Of a DNA stretch of 28,592 nt, positions 13,883 through 22,900 are shown piece after piece. The stretch is from an uncultured Porphyromonadaceae bacterium. GTDB taxonomy: Bacteria > Bacteroidota > Bacteroidia > Bacteroidales > Muribaculaceae. The notes beneath the pieces are model-generated. The model was not told where the DNA came from. It saw only the letters and a list, made by a program, of their open reading frames with translations, and did no database searches. A program made the translations under genes and the position numbers. Within the stretch, counting starts at the first letter, position 1. The number at the start of each line of letters is the position of its first letter. The stretch covers positions 1-28,592 of the forward strand of contig CAMWQF010000005.1 in the NCBI GenBank assembly GCA_947176285.1. The letters are read 5' to 3'.

Positions 13883-16627
13883 ATGAAGCCGAATTATAAA
13901 AAATTAGCAACTTCATTTATTCTCGGAAGCGCAGTATTTTTCACTCATGCAGATAGTAAGTCTACTGATTGGTATGCCGAGACTACACTGAATAGACCGT
14001 TTGTCAGGTGGTGGTGGCAAGGAAGTGCTGTCGACCCTGAAGGTCTTTCCTTCAATCTTGAAGAATTTGCTCGCCAAGGCATGGGGGGCTTTGAGATCAC
14101 ACCAATTTATGGAGTACAAGGAAATGAAGCAAACGATATCCCTTATCTTTCAGAGAAATGGATGGATATGCTCCGCCATGTGTCCCAAGAAAGCCGTCGT
14201 CTCGGGTTGCAGCCCGAAATGAACAATGGCACCGGTTGGCCTTTCGGTGGTCCGGAAGTGACAGAGGCTGAAAGTGCTCAGAAACTGATCATTGAAAAAT
14301 GGGACGTTGCGCCAGGTAAAAAACTCACAGTGAAGATTGAGCCAAATGACGAAAGACAACGTTCATTCGCTACAGTGGAAAAGATCATGGCTGTCAACGG
14401 CAATACCCGCATAGACATAACCGATAAACTAAAAAAGGACGGCACTCTCAATTGGACAGCCCCAAAGAAAGGTAATTGGGAAGTATTTGCACTGTTTGCC
14501 GGAAGAACATTTCAGAAAGTAAAGCGGGCAGCTCCCGGTGGCGAAGGATATGTGGTAAATCATTACGACAGCATTGCTGTGAAGAAATATCTCAACCGTT
14601 TTGACCGTGCTTTTGCCGGCAAAGAGGATATTTTTCCAAAGGTAATGTTCAACGATTCATATGAAGTGTATGGTTCTGACTGGACAGTCGGTCTATTAGA
14701 TGAGTTTGTAAAAGACCACGGTTATCGCCTTGAAATGTATCTTCCGGAATTTGCTGATCAGCAAAACCATACTGAACTCCGCGGCCGTATAGTGAGAGAC
14801 TACAGATATACATTAGCACGGGTGCTCAGAGAGAATTTTACCGATTTATGGACCCGTTGGGCACACAGTCATGGAGCGCAGATTCGCAACCAAAGCCATG
14901 GAAGCCCTGCCAATATCATTGATTTATATGCCATCGTAGATATTCCGGAATGTGAATCTTTTGGACGCTCCGATCTTAATATACCCGGATTGCATCCTAC
15001 AGGGGATTCGCGACATAGCGATGCAGATCCTGCTGTGCTGAAATTCGCTTCATCAGCAGCCCATATTGCCGGAAAACCACTTGTTTCCGCAGAGACCCTT
15101 ACGTGGCTAACCGAGCATTTCCATACCTCTCTTTCCGTTGCAAAACCGGAAATCGACCAGATGCTAGCTGCAGGAGTGAACCATATCTTCTTCCATGGTG
15201 CCACATATTCTCCCAAAGGAGTAGAATTCCCGGGATGGCTTTTCTATGCCTCCGTCAATATGTCGCCAACCAATACAATTTGGAAGGACGCTGACGCTCT
15301 TTTCAAATATATCACGCGTTGCCAGGCGTTCCTGACAGCCGGCAATCCAGATTCCGACGTACTCTTGTATTTCCCTATTGATGATATCTGGCAACGTCAG
15401 GATGGCATCTACATGATGTTTGACATCCATAGTATGGATAAAAAGATGCCCGATGTAAAGAAGATGGTCGGAGAACTCGTCAATGCCGGCCTCGACCCCG
15501 ATTATCTTTCCGATGCTCTGATTGCAGACCTTTCAGTTGCAGATGATGGCTCTATCATTTCAAAAGGTGGCAATAAATATAAGGCTATCATTGTACCTCC
15601 AGTCAACTTCATGCCAGTTGAAACTCTCAAAGCACTGAAAAATCTTAAAGCTAAAGGCGCCAATGTAATTTTCACAGAGCATCTGCCGAATGATGTACCC
15701 GGACTTGGTAATCTTGAGGAAAGACGCAATGCTTTAACTGCCTTAAAGAGTGATATGGCTGCTCCGGCTAAAGATATTCAGGCTGCAATCCGAATGACCG
15801 GTGCTACCCCTGAACCATTGCGCTCCAAGGGCGTTTCCCTTCTTCGCAGAGTAAACGAAGCCGGGGGTTACAATTATTTTCTTGCTCTCCTTAATGAAAA
15901 TACACTCAACGGATGGGAAACTCTCGCAGTTCCAGCTGAAAGTGTGATGATCTTCGATCCTCTATCCGGCAAGAAAGGAAAAGCGCGTACAAGGAAAGGA
16001 CCAAATGGAACTACCGAGATCCTGCTGCAAGTAAATCCAGGTCAATCTCTTCTTCTCAAGACTTTCCCTAACGATGTTGAAGCAGAGGAATGGGCATATT
16101 ATGAAAAAGGACAACCAATCGACATAAATAAGGGTTGGAGCGTCTCTTTCCTCGATAATGCTCCTGCAATAGAAGGCACTTTTGCTACGGATACAATTAC
16201 TGCATGGACTAATCTTCCTCTTGACGAAGCAAAGATCTATGCCGGAACTGCCCGATATTCCACTACATTCCAACTTCCGGAAAATGTCAATGCAGAAGAA
16301 TGGTTGCTTGACTTAGGCGATTTGAGAGAAAGTGCATTGGTTAAGATAAATGGAAGAGAAGTCGGTAAGGTTTGGAGTGTTCCTTTCACTATTGAAATAG
16401 GGAAATTCCTTCAGCCAGGTTCCAATACGCTTGAGATTGATGTGACAAATCTTCCTGCCAACCGCATTGCTGACTATGATAGGAAAGGAAAGAAATGGAA
16501 GATCTTCAAGGATGCCAATATCGCTAGTGTAATCGGCAAGAAAGTGGTAGATTATTCCGATTGGGAAACAGTTCCTTCAGGACTCAATTCATCAGTAAGC
16601 ATTACACCTCTAAATAAAAAACAATAA
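13883..16627 (+). CDS. GH106 alpha-L-rhamnosidase
   Basis: A secreted glycoside hydrolase of 914 residues that would release alpha-linked L-rhamnose from rhamnogalacturonan or its oligosaccharides. The ATG at 13883 gives a normal signal peptide (MKPNYKKLATSFILGSAVFF and following residues). An in-frame ATG at 13829 would add 18 residues without signal character and lies in a hairpin stem. GH106 character is seen in RPFVRWWWQG near residues 38-47, in NNGTGWPFGGP near 114-124, and in a C-terminal beta-sandwich (about 785-890) with LDLGDLRESALVKING, a galactose-binding-like carbohydrate module. The length is shorter than the largest Bacteroides members but complete. It stands between the unknown lipoprotein and GH105, consistent with rhamnose removal alternating with uronate removal. 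Confidence 0.88.
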   Translation: MKPNYKKLATSFILGSAVFFTHADSKSTDWYAETTLNRPFVRWWWQGSAVDPEGLSFNLEEFARQGMGGFEITPIYGVQGNEANDIPYLSEKWMDMLRHVSQESRRLGLQPEMNNGTGWPFGGPEVTEAESAQKLIIEKWDVAPGKKLTVKIEPNDERQRSFATVEKIMAVNGNTRIDITDKLKKDGTLNWTAPKKGNWEVFALFAGRTFQKVKRAAPGGEGYVVNHYDSIAVKKYLNRFDRAFAGKEDIFPKVMFNDSYEVYGSDWTVGLLDEFVKDHGYRLEMYLPEFADQQNHTELRGRIVRDYRYTLARVLRENFTDLWTRWAHSHGAQIRNQSHGSPANIIDLYAIVDIPECESFGRSDLNIPGLHPTGDSRHSDADPAVLKFASSAAHIAGKPLVSAETLTWLTEHFHTSLSVAKPEIDQMLAAGVNHIFFHGATYSPKGVEFPGWLFYASVNMSPTNTIWKDADALFKYITRCQAFLTAGNPDSDVLLYFPIDDIWQRQDGIYMMFDIHSMDKKMPDVKKMVGELVNAGLDPDYLSDALIADLSVADDGSIISKGGNKYKAIIVPPVNFMPVETLKALKNLKAKGANVIFTEHLPNDVPGLGNLEERRNALTALKSDMAAPAKDIQAAIRMTGATPEPLRSKGVSLLRRVNEAGGYNYFLALLNENTLNGWETLAVPAESVMIFDPLSGKKGKARTRKGPNGTTEILLQVNPGQSLLLKTFPNDVEAEEWAYYEKGQPIDINKGWSVSFLDNAPAIEGTFATDTITAWTNLPLDEAKIYAGTARYSTTFQLPENVNAEEWLLDLGDLRESALVKINGREVGKVWSVPFTIEIGKFLQPGSNTLEIDVTNLPANRIADYDRKGKKWKIFKDANIASVIGKKVVDYSDWETVPSGLNSSVSITPLNKKQ

Positions 16628-16646
16628 AAAATTAAATAACTAACCT

Positions 16647-17780
16647 ATGAAAAAATTTATTTTAAGTCTTATGACTCTCCTAATGGTTGCACCTGCCATC
16701 GGAGCAAAAGATGAACTACCTCCTCGTCAGGAAACCCTAAAGACTCTCATAAAGGTCAACGACCTTTATATGCGTAAACATCCGGATCCTCTATTAGGAA
16801 TCCCCTACTACTCCCGTAAGAAGGTATACGAGGCTAATATCTGGACACGCTCTATCTATTTCGAAGGATTGATGGCGCTGCATTCTATCTATCCGGATAA
16901 GAAGTATTGGCAATATGCCACAGACTGGGCTGAAGGTTTCAAATGGGGAATGCGCAGAGATGAAACCACCACAAGAAATGCGGATAACTATGCTTGTGGC
17001 CAAACATATATCGATCTTTATAAGCTTACTCCAAAACCTGAGATGCTTACTCAGACCATTTCTCTTTGCAATATGCTTGTCAACACACCCCAAGTAGATG
17101 ATTGGACCTGGATTGATGCCATACAGATGGGCATGCCGGTACTTACTAAGCTCAGTGCTTTGACAGGCGATAAGAAATACAGTGAAAAGGCTTGGGATAT
17201 GTATTCTTGGAGCCGCAACACTCTTGCCGGTGGATTATACAATCAGAAAGAAGGTCTTTGGTGGCGCGATGCTGATTTTGTGCCTCCATATAAAGAACCT
17301 AATGGCAAGAATTGCTATTGGAGCCGAGGAAACGGTTGGGTTGTGGCTGCGCTTGTACGTGTTCTTGAAGACACTCCTGCTGACGATCCGCATCGTGCAG
17401 TATATGTGAAAGACCTGCAGGACATGTGTGCTGCTCTTGCAAAGTGTCAACGTCCTGATGGTTTTTGGAATGTTTCGCTCCATGACCCCGACAATTTTGG
17501 AGGTAAAGAACTCACAGGAACAGCTCTGTTCGTATATGGCATGGCTTGGGGCGTTCGAAATGGCATTCTTGACAAGGCTAAATATATGCCTATCATCACT
17601 AAAGCGTGGAATGCAATGGTAAAGGATGCAGTCCATGAAAACGGTTATCTTGGATATGTGCAAGGTACAGGTAAAGAACCGAAAGACGGCCAACCTGTAG
17701 CTTACGATTCAGTACCCGACTTTGATGACTATGGCACCGGATGCTTTCTTCTTGCCGGAGTAGAAGTATACAAATTGTAA
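16647..17780 (+). CDS. GH105 unsaturated rhamnogalacturonyl hydrolase
   Basis: A secreted 377-residue hydrolase of the YteR/GH105-GH88 family, with a signal peptide cleaved after about residue 20 (PAIGA). It removes the 4,5-unsaturated galacturonate that lyases leave at the non-reducing end of rhamnogalacturonan fragments. The (alpha/alpha)6 barrel shows NADNYACGQ at about 111-119, DDWTWIDAIQMG at 151-162 with D157 as the likely catalytic Asp, and YWSRGNGWV further on. It is the second GH105 domain in the cluster; the two differ around the active-site Asp (WIDAIQMG against WLDGLYMG), so they may act on different chain lengths or side groups. It is the last gene before the strong terminator at 17803-17836. 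Confidence 0.9.
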   Translation: MKKFILSLMTLLMVAPAIGAKDELPPRQETLKTLIKVNDLYMRKHPDPLLGIPYYSRKKVYEANIWTRSIYFEGLMALHSIYPDKKYWQYATDWAEGFKWGMRRDETTTRNADNYACGQTYIDLYKLTPKPEMLTQTISLCNMLVNTPQVDDWTWIDAIQMGMPVLTKLSALTGDKKYSEKAWDMYSWSRNTLAGGLYNQKEGLWWRDADFVPPYKEPNGKNCYWSRGNGWVVAALVRVLEDTPADDPHRAVYVKDLQDMCAALAKCQRPDGFWNVSLHDPDNFGGKELTGTALFVYGMAWGVRNGILDKAKYMPIITKAWNAMVKDAVHENGYLGYVQGTGKEPKDGQPVAYDSVPDFDDYGTGCFLLAGVEVYKL

Positions 17781-17802
17781 ATAATAGAAATCCTGTATCA
17801 TA

Positions 17803-17836
17803 AAAAATGGCAGTCCGGAATTGGGCTGCCATTTTT
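17803..17836. terminator. Bidirectional intrinsic terminator
   Basis: A 14-bp stem pairs 17803-17816 with 17823-17836 (one T-G wobble) around loop GGAATT. It is flanked by A5 on one side and T5 on the other, so each strand reads as hairpin plus U-run. It lies between the convergent GH105 gene and the NusG-fusion gene and can end both transcripts. Confidence 0.9.
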
Positions 17837-17848
17837 ATATGTAAGGAC

Positions 17849-19303
17849 TTAAGCGTTTACCTTTGAGATATGGGAAGCGGGAAGGTTGACATCTTTCCAC
17901 TTTATGAATTCAGTGTCAGAAAGCTGCAGAGTATATGTAAGTGTGCCGTCAATGCTACGTACAGCACGAATAGTTGCAACTTGGCCGTCAAGGTGGGTTC
18001 CATTTTCAATCACCACCTCATCGCCTACATTCAAAGGTGGCAGTTCAGAGACAATATCCATCTCAATATCCTCAGTAAATGCTCCAACACATCTTTGGAA
18101 AATCCTCATTTCGTCTTGAGGAATCACAGAATAGGGACTCGATGGATTGGCTGTGGTGCGATAACACCAAGCCAGGTCACCTATTAGCCCAATTAAGGGA
18201 GAAACTTTATCAAAAGGCAAGCGGATGAAAAGGAGACCTGGAATCACAGGTTTGTCCTCTGTTATTATCTTTTTCTTTTCTATTCTCTTTACGGAGCGAA
18301 GCGGATAATAATATTGTATCTGTCGCTGCAACGGACTATCTTTTTCCTTAAGCCGCTCCTTTATTCTTTCTGGAGTCACTCCGCTGCGCATTCTTAATAC
18401 AAACCAGCCCGGATTCTTATTCGTGATGGAGTATGCCACAATGTTAAGTATCTCCGTTTTACGCGATTCGGAAATTTCCAATGGATCAATAAGTGAAAGG
18501 AAGGAATAAGAAACGGGAAGCGACGGAATCATTGCTCTTATTTCTTCAAAAGCGACACCCTCTTTTATTGCTGCCGCTATCCAAAGTGAGGTTATTGATT
18601 CCCTTGAGAAAGAACCTTCAAATTTCAGTCCCGCTCTTCTGGCTGTAGCATGCAATTCTACGAGTAGATCCTTGATGATTGCAGGTTCTCTGCGCTTACC
18701 TTGCTGCAAAGGAAAGACATACTTTGCCTGAGGAGCATTGCGCATGGATGTAACAATGTCTTCAAGATGAATGCAATCGGGCTTGGCATCTGCAAATTTT
18801 AAATTGATAATATCTTGAAGTGAGGAAAATGGGTCGAAGAGAAGATACTGAAATGCCTTATTATAAACATATGCAGCAGAATCTTGCTTTATTGACATAT
18901 TGACCATCCTCTGGGCTGCTAAAAGGTTTTCCTCTAATTCTTCAAGGCTATGGCGATGATCCGATTCAAAAACTATTCTCGGAAGAGAAAAATCAACCGA
19001 ATTTGAATCTAAGTGATTCTTATTTTTCCATATTTCGTAGAGAGAATGCAGAGCGCCAACATAACGTTTTACAGTGGATCCTTTATGCCCATCCAAAAGC
19101 ATGCCAATCACCCAAAGTTTTAGCACAGAATCTGTAAATCGAACAGCCCTTTGATGTCTCATTGATTGAATTACAGAGGGAATTACCCTTGAACTTACCA
19201 TTTCTGAAAGATTATCAGGATTGGCATTCTCCAAATAGTCAAAAAATGATATGTTTTCTTGCTCAAGAATTTCTGTATCAGACTGTTCAGTATGAGGCTG
19301 CAT
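17849..19303 (-). CDS. NusG-like (NGN-KOW) antiterminator fused to a degenerate tyrosine-recombinase-like domain
   Basis: A 484-residue cytoplasmic protein. Residues about 298-405 resemble a NusG N-terminal domain: GWFVLRMRSG at 299-308, ERIKERLKE, YYPLRSVKR at 332-340, and VIPGLLFIRL at 353-362 in place of the usual FPGYVFV. A KOW motif follows at about 422-450 (NVGDEVVIENGTHLDGQVATI). That is the layout of specialised NusG paralogs such as UpxY, LoaP and RfaH, which bind RNA polymerase and suppress pausing or termination. Residues 1-290 are extra. STVKRYVGALHSLYEIW at 76-92 looks like a recombinase core-binding domain, and 145-270 looks like a phage-integrase domain. By eye the catalytic Arg, HxxR and Tyr are not recognisable (SSLQDIINL at 160-168; ESITSLW at 235-241). 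The gene has its own promoter. Function is inferred, and the recombinase likeness is the less certain part. Confidence 0.75.
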   Translation of the reverse strand: MQPHTEQSDTEILEQENISFFDYLENANPDNLSEMVSSRVIPSVIQSMRHQRAVRFTDSVLKLWVIGMLLDGHKGSTVKRYVGALHSLYEIWKNKNHLDSNSVDFSLPRIVFESDHRHSLEELEENLLAAQRMVNMSIKQDSAAYVYNKAFQYLLFDPFSSLQDIINLKFADAKPDCIHLEDIVTSMRNAPQAKYVFPLQQGKRREPAIIKDLLVELHATARRAGLKFEGSFSRESITSLWIAAAIKEGVAFEEIRAMIPSLPVSYSFLSLIDPLEISESRKTEILNIVAYSITNKNPGWFVLRMRSGVTPERIKERLKEKDSPLQRQIQYYYPLRSVKRIEKKKIITEDKPVIPGLLFIRLPFDKVSPLIGLIGDLAWCYRTTANPSSPYSVIPQDEMRIFQRCVGAFTEDIEMDIVSELPPLNVGDEVVIENGTHLDGQVATIRAVRSIDGTLTYTLQLSDTEFIKWKDVNLPASHISKVNA

Positions 19304-19347
19304 AAGCGATTTTGATTATTCGTTATTTTTGAAGAGAGAAATTTATA

Positions 19348-19378
19348 CAAAGTTATAATAATTTTTTTAAATTTCAAA
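19348..19378 (-). promoter_or_regulatory. Promoter of the NusG-fusion gene (minus strand)
   Basis: Read on the minus strand, TTTG (19375-19378) is followed after 19 nt by TAACTTTG (19348-19355), a near-ideal Bacteroidota promoter. Transcription should start near 19341, with a leader of about 38 nt before the ATG at 19301-19303. This supports separate transcription of the gene and the start codon chosen. Confidence 0.75.
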
Positions 19379-19437
19379 GAAAAAAGTGTGTTAACAAATT
19401 TTAGTTGAAAAAACTTTTATTTTTCAGCAAGATGTGT

Positions 19438-19445
19438 TAATTTTG
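19438..19445 (+). promoter_or_regulatory. -7 element upstream of the HIT-PL11 unit
   Basis: TAATTTTG matches the Bacteroidota -7 consensus TAnnTTTG. No clear TTTG is present at the right distance; only a T-run near 19416-19419 and GTTG at 19404-19407, which is about 30 nt away. The promoter may be weak or need an activator. It is divergent from the NusG-fusion promoter, and the two share a 223-nt intergenic region. The HIT leader would be about 75 nt. Confidence 0.5.
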
Positions 19446-19525
19446 TATGCTAAAAGTACGGATTACATAATTGATAATGAATCCGACTTATAAATAATGA
19501 CTAACCTATTATAATCTAAACATCT

Positions 19526-19963
19526 ATGCATAGCGATCCGAAAGATTGTCTCTATTGTAGCAACAATGAGACACTTCACAATCTCATGATAGAGATTGCA
19601 CCGCTCAGTGTATCACGGGCATTCCTCTTCAAAGAACAGACCTACCATGGACGTTGCCTTGTGGCTTACAACGGACACGTAAATGACCTTAACGAATTGT
19701 CTGATGCAGAACGGAATGCATTCATGAAAGACGTAGTTCGTGTTACACGCGCAATGGACAAAGTGTTCCACCCTGAGAAAATCAATTACGGCGCTTATAG
19801 CGACAAACTTTCACACCTTCATTTCCATCTCGCACCAAAATATGTTGATGGTCCTGACTATGGCGGTACTTTCCAGATGAATCCCGGAAAAGTGTACCTT
19901 TCAGATGAAGAATATGCAAAGATGGTGGATGAAATGCGAAAAGCATTAAATGAAGAATACTAA
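19526..19963 (+). CDS. HIT-family hydrolase
   Basis: A 145-residue cytoplasmic histidine-triad protein. The triad H97-L-H99-F-H101-L is intact, and a CxxC pair (Cys8, Cys11) near the N terminus fits zinc binding, as in several bacterial HIT proteins. Family members hydrolyse or transfer nucleotides from nucleoside phosphoramidates, dinucleoside polyphosphates or nucleotide sugars; the substrate cannot be told here. The gene ends 19 nt before the PL11 rhamnogalacturonan lyase gene with no promoter between, so the two are probably co-transcribed. That pairing of a cytoplasmic nucleotide hydrolase with a secreted lyase is odd and may be incidental. Confidence 0.9.
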   Translation: MHSDPKDCLYCSNNETLHNLMIEIAPLSVSRAFLFKEQTYHGRCLVAYNGHVNDLNELSDAERNAFMKDVVRVTRAMDKVFHPEKINYGAYSDKLSHLHFHLAPKYVDGPDYGGTFQMNPGKVYLSDEEYAKMVDEMRKALNEEY

Positions 19964-19982
19964 TCAACCTAATAATTAACAA

Positions 19983-22900
19983 ATGAAAAAAACATTTATG
20001 GCGGCACTTTTGCTTGCCGCTTCAACAGCATCATGGGCGCAGTATTCCCATACGATCAATGCTGACAATCTCGGTCGTGGGGTTCTTGCTGTGAAAGCCG
20101 GGAATGGCGTTTTCATATCTTGGCGATCTATGCCCACAGATGATGCAAATCTTGCTTTTGACATTTATAGAGACGGTGTCAAAGTCAATGAAACTCCTCT
20201 CTCTAAAAAAACCAATTTCACAGATCCTGATGGTAAAGTAGATTCCAAGTACACAATCAAGGCTATCCTCAATGGAGAAGTAAAGGAATCTTCCGATGCG
20301 AAAGAAGTCTGGGCTTCCGACTACATGAAGATACATCTTGACCGTCCGGCTGGAGGCACTTCTCCGGCAGGGGGAGACAAAGAACAAAGAGAATATACCT
20401 ATACCCCTGATGATGTTTCAGTTGGTGATGTAGATGGAGATGGGGAATTTGAATTCATTGTGAAATGGTTCCCGACTAACCAAGCCGACAATGGCGACCA
20501 ATTCCGCTATACCGGCAATACTATTTTGGATTGCTATAAACTTGATGGCACGAAACTTTGGCGTATAGACTTAGGTCAGAACATACGCTCTGGCAATCAT
20601 TACACTCAGTTTATGGTTTTTGACTTTGATAGCGATGGAAAGGCAGAATTGATATGCAAGACGGCCCCGGGCACAATCGATGGATTAGGAAATCCCGTTC
20701 TTATGGGCAATGATAAAGTCACTGACGACTATCGTGTAAAAAGCGGCAGTCTCGCGGGTGTTGTGAAAAGCGGTCCTGAATACCTTACCGTTTTTAACGG
20801 TCTCACGGGTGCTGAAATCAACACGATTGCCTACAATCCTCCTAGAGATATTCGTAAACACGACAAAAGTTCAACTGGCTGGGGCGATGGCAATGGCAAC
20901 AGATGTGAACGTTACCTTGCCGGAGTGGCTTATCTTGATGGAGTCAAACCAAGTGCAATTTTTGTGAGAGGATATTATACTGCATCATATGTATGGGCAG
21001 TTGACTTTGATGGACAAAAACTCACAGAAAAATGGTTACACAAGTCTGAGACTGCTGGACAAGGTATTTATGGACAAGGCACCCATTCTCTTTCAATCGC
21101 TGATCTTGATGGTGACGGTTTTGATGAAATTATAATAGGTTCAGGTGCTGTAGATCATGATGGAAAGTTCCTTCATTCGACAGGAGGGGGCCATGGCGAC
21201 GCTCTCCATGTTGGAGATTTTATTCTCGAGAACGAAGGTCTTGAGATTTTTATGCCTCACGAAGATAAGAAAGGCAAGTATGCCACTTCTTTACGCGACG
21301 GAAAGACCGGTAAGGTTCTTTATTATCAGTCAAATCCGGGAAAAGATGTAGGTCGTGGACTTATTGCTAACGTATCTTCCAAATACTCCGGAAGCGAATA
21401 TTGGTCTACTCTTGACGGCAATGTGATGAATGCCGGAAAAGTTGTAGGTTCACATCGCCCCTCTGTAAACTTCCGAGTGTTCTGGGATGGTGACCTTCTT
21501 GATGAACTTCTTGACGGCACTTCTATTACAAAACCGAACGATGACCTTACATCTATTTCAAGTATCAAGTCATTTGGAACTACATCTCATGCTACTTCAT
21601 GCAACTCTACAAAAGCAACCCCCAACTTGCAAGCAGACCTTTTTGGAGACTGGCGTGAAGAAGTGATTCTTCACGATGGTCAAACCCAATCAGACCTCAT
21701 CATATTCACTACAACTATTCCTACGGAATATAAAGTGCCATGTCTTATGACTGATCGCCAATATAGGGAAGCAATCGCTTGGCAGAATGTAGCTTACAAT
21801 CAACCTCCTCATTTGAGTTATAATCTTGAGGCTCAATACGACACGCGTCCTCGCATCACTATATCCAAGGGTGGTTTGAATCAGGTGATATCTCTCGGAG
21901 ATGCCTTGAATACAATTGAGTTTCATGTTCTTCATGCTGTAGGAGCTGAAGTTGCCGGACTACCCGAAGGCGTCGAATTTACTTTTGACAACGAAACAAA
22001 AAAAGGAACTATCTCCGGAACTCCGACTGAAAAGGGACAATGGACATATACAATTTCCACTCTTGGTTCTGAAGATGGAGAGGAAACTTCCGTTACTGGC
22101 AGTATTACAGTTACATTTGTAGATAAGAGTGGACGATGTGCTTATTTCTCATTTGATGCCATAGGTGCAACCACTGTAGCAAATGACTATAAGTCAGGAA
22201 CAGTAGCAGACATAGTTGGCTCAGTAGGAATAGAAGAAGGTGTAAACAAATCTGCAATCAAACTTGATGGAACCGGCTACCTTACTCAGACAGTATACGA
22301 TGAATTGATGTTTGGAAATGAAGATTTCTCCATAGAACTTTGGATGAAATCTACTGATCAGGACGGCTATTTATTCTGCATTGGCTCACACAACAAAACA
22401 AATGTAGAAGGTGGCACAGGAAATTGGGTCGGTCTTGAGAGATTAAAGAATGAAAGCACGGACCGTCTATGCTTCTCTATTGATGATGATGTCACCAAGA
22501 GTGATTGCTACGCTCTTACACCAAACAAATTTTTCGATGGAGAATGGCATCAGATTGTATGTGTTCGTAATGCTGCCACTAAGAGTATGACAATATTTAT
22601 TGATGGCGCACAGAATATCACCAACAATAACGTTGGTACCGGTGCTCTTAATTTCGACCCGCGCGAATTAATGTATATCGGTGGTGATGATGAACTCACA
22701 GCTGGACGTGAACACAGAACATTCAATGGCACAATTGATGAATTCACAATCTATCCATTTGCCCTTGCAAAAGAGGATGTGAAAGCTAATTATGACAAAT
22801 TTGCTCCATCAGCAGTTGAAGAAATAATCGCTATCAGTGGTGATTCTGAGTTCACCGTTGTTGATGCTTTCTCAGGCAGAATTGTTAAGACCGCAAAAGG

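Noticed and set aside
17849..19303. Active integrase or mobile element
   Set aside because: The recombinase-like part lacks the visible catalytic residues, is fused to NusG domains, and there are no flanking repeats, att sites or other mobile genes.
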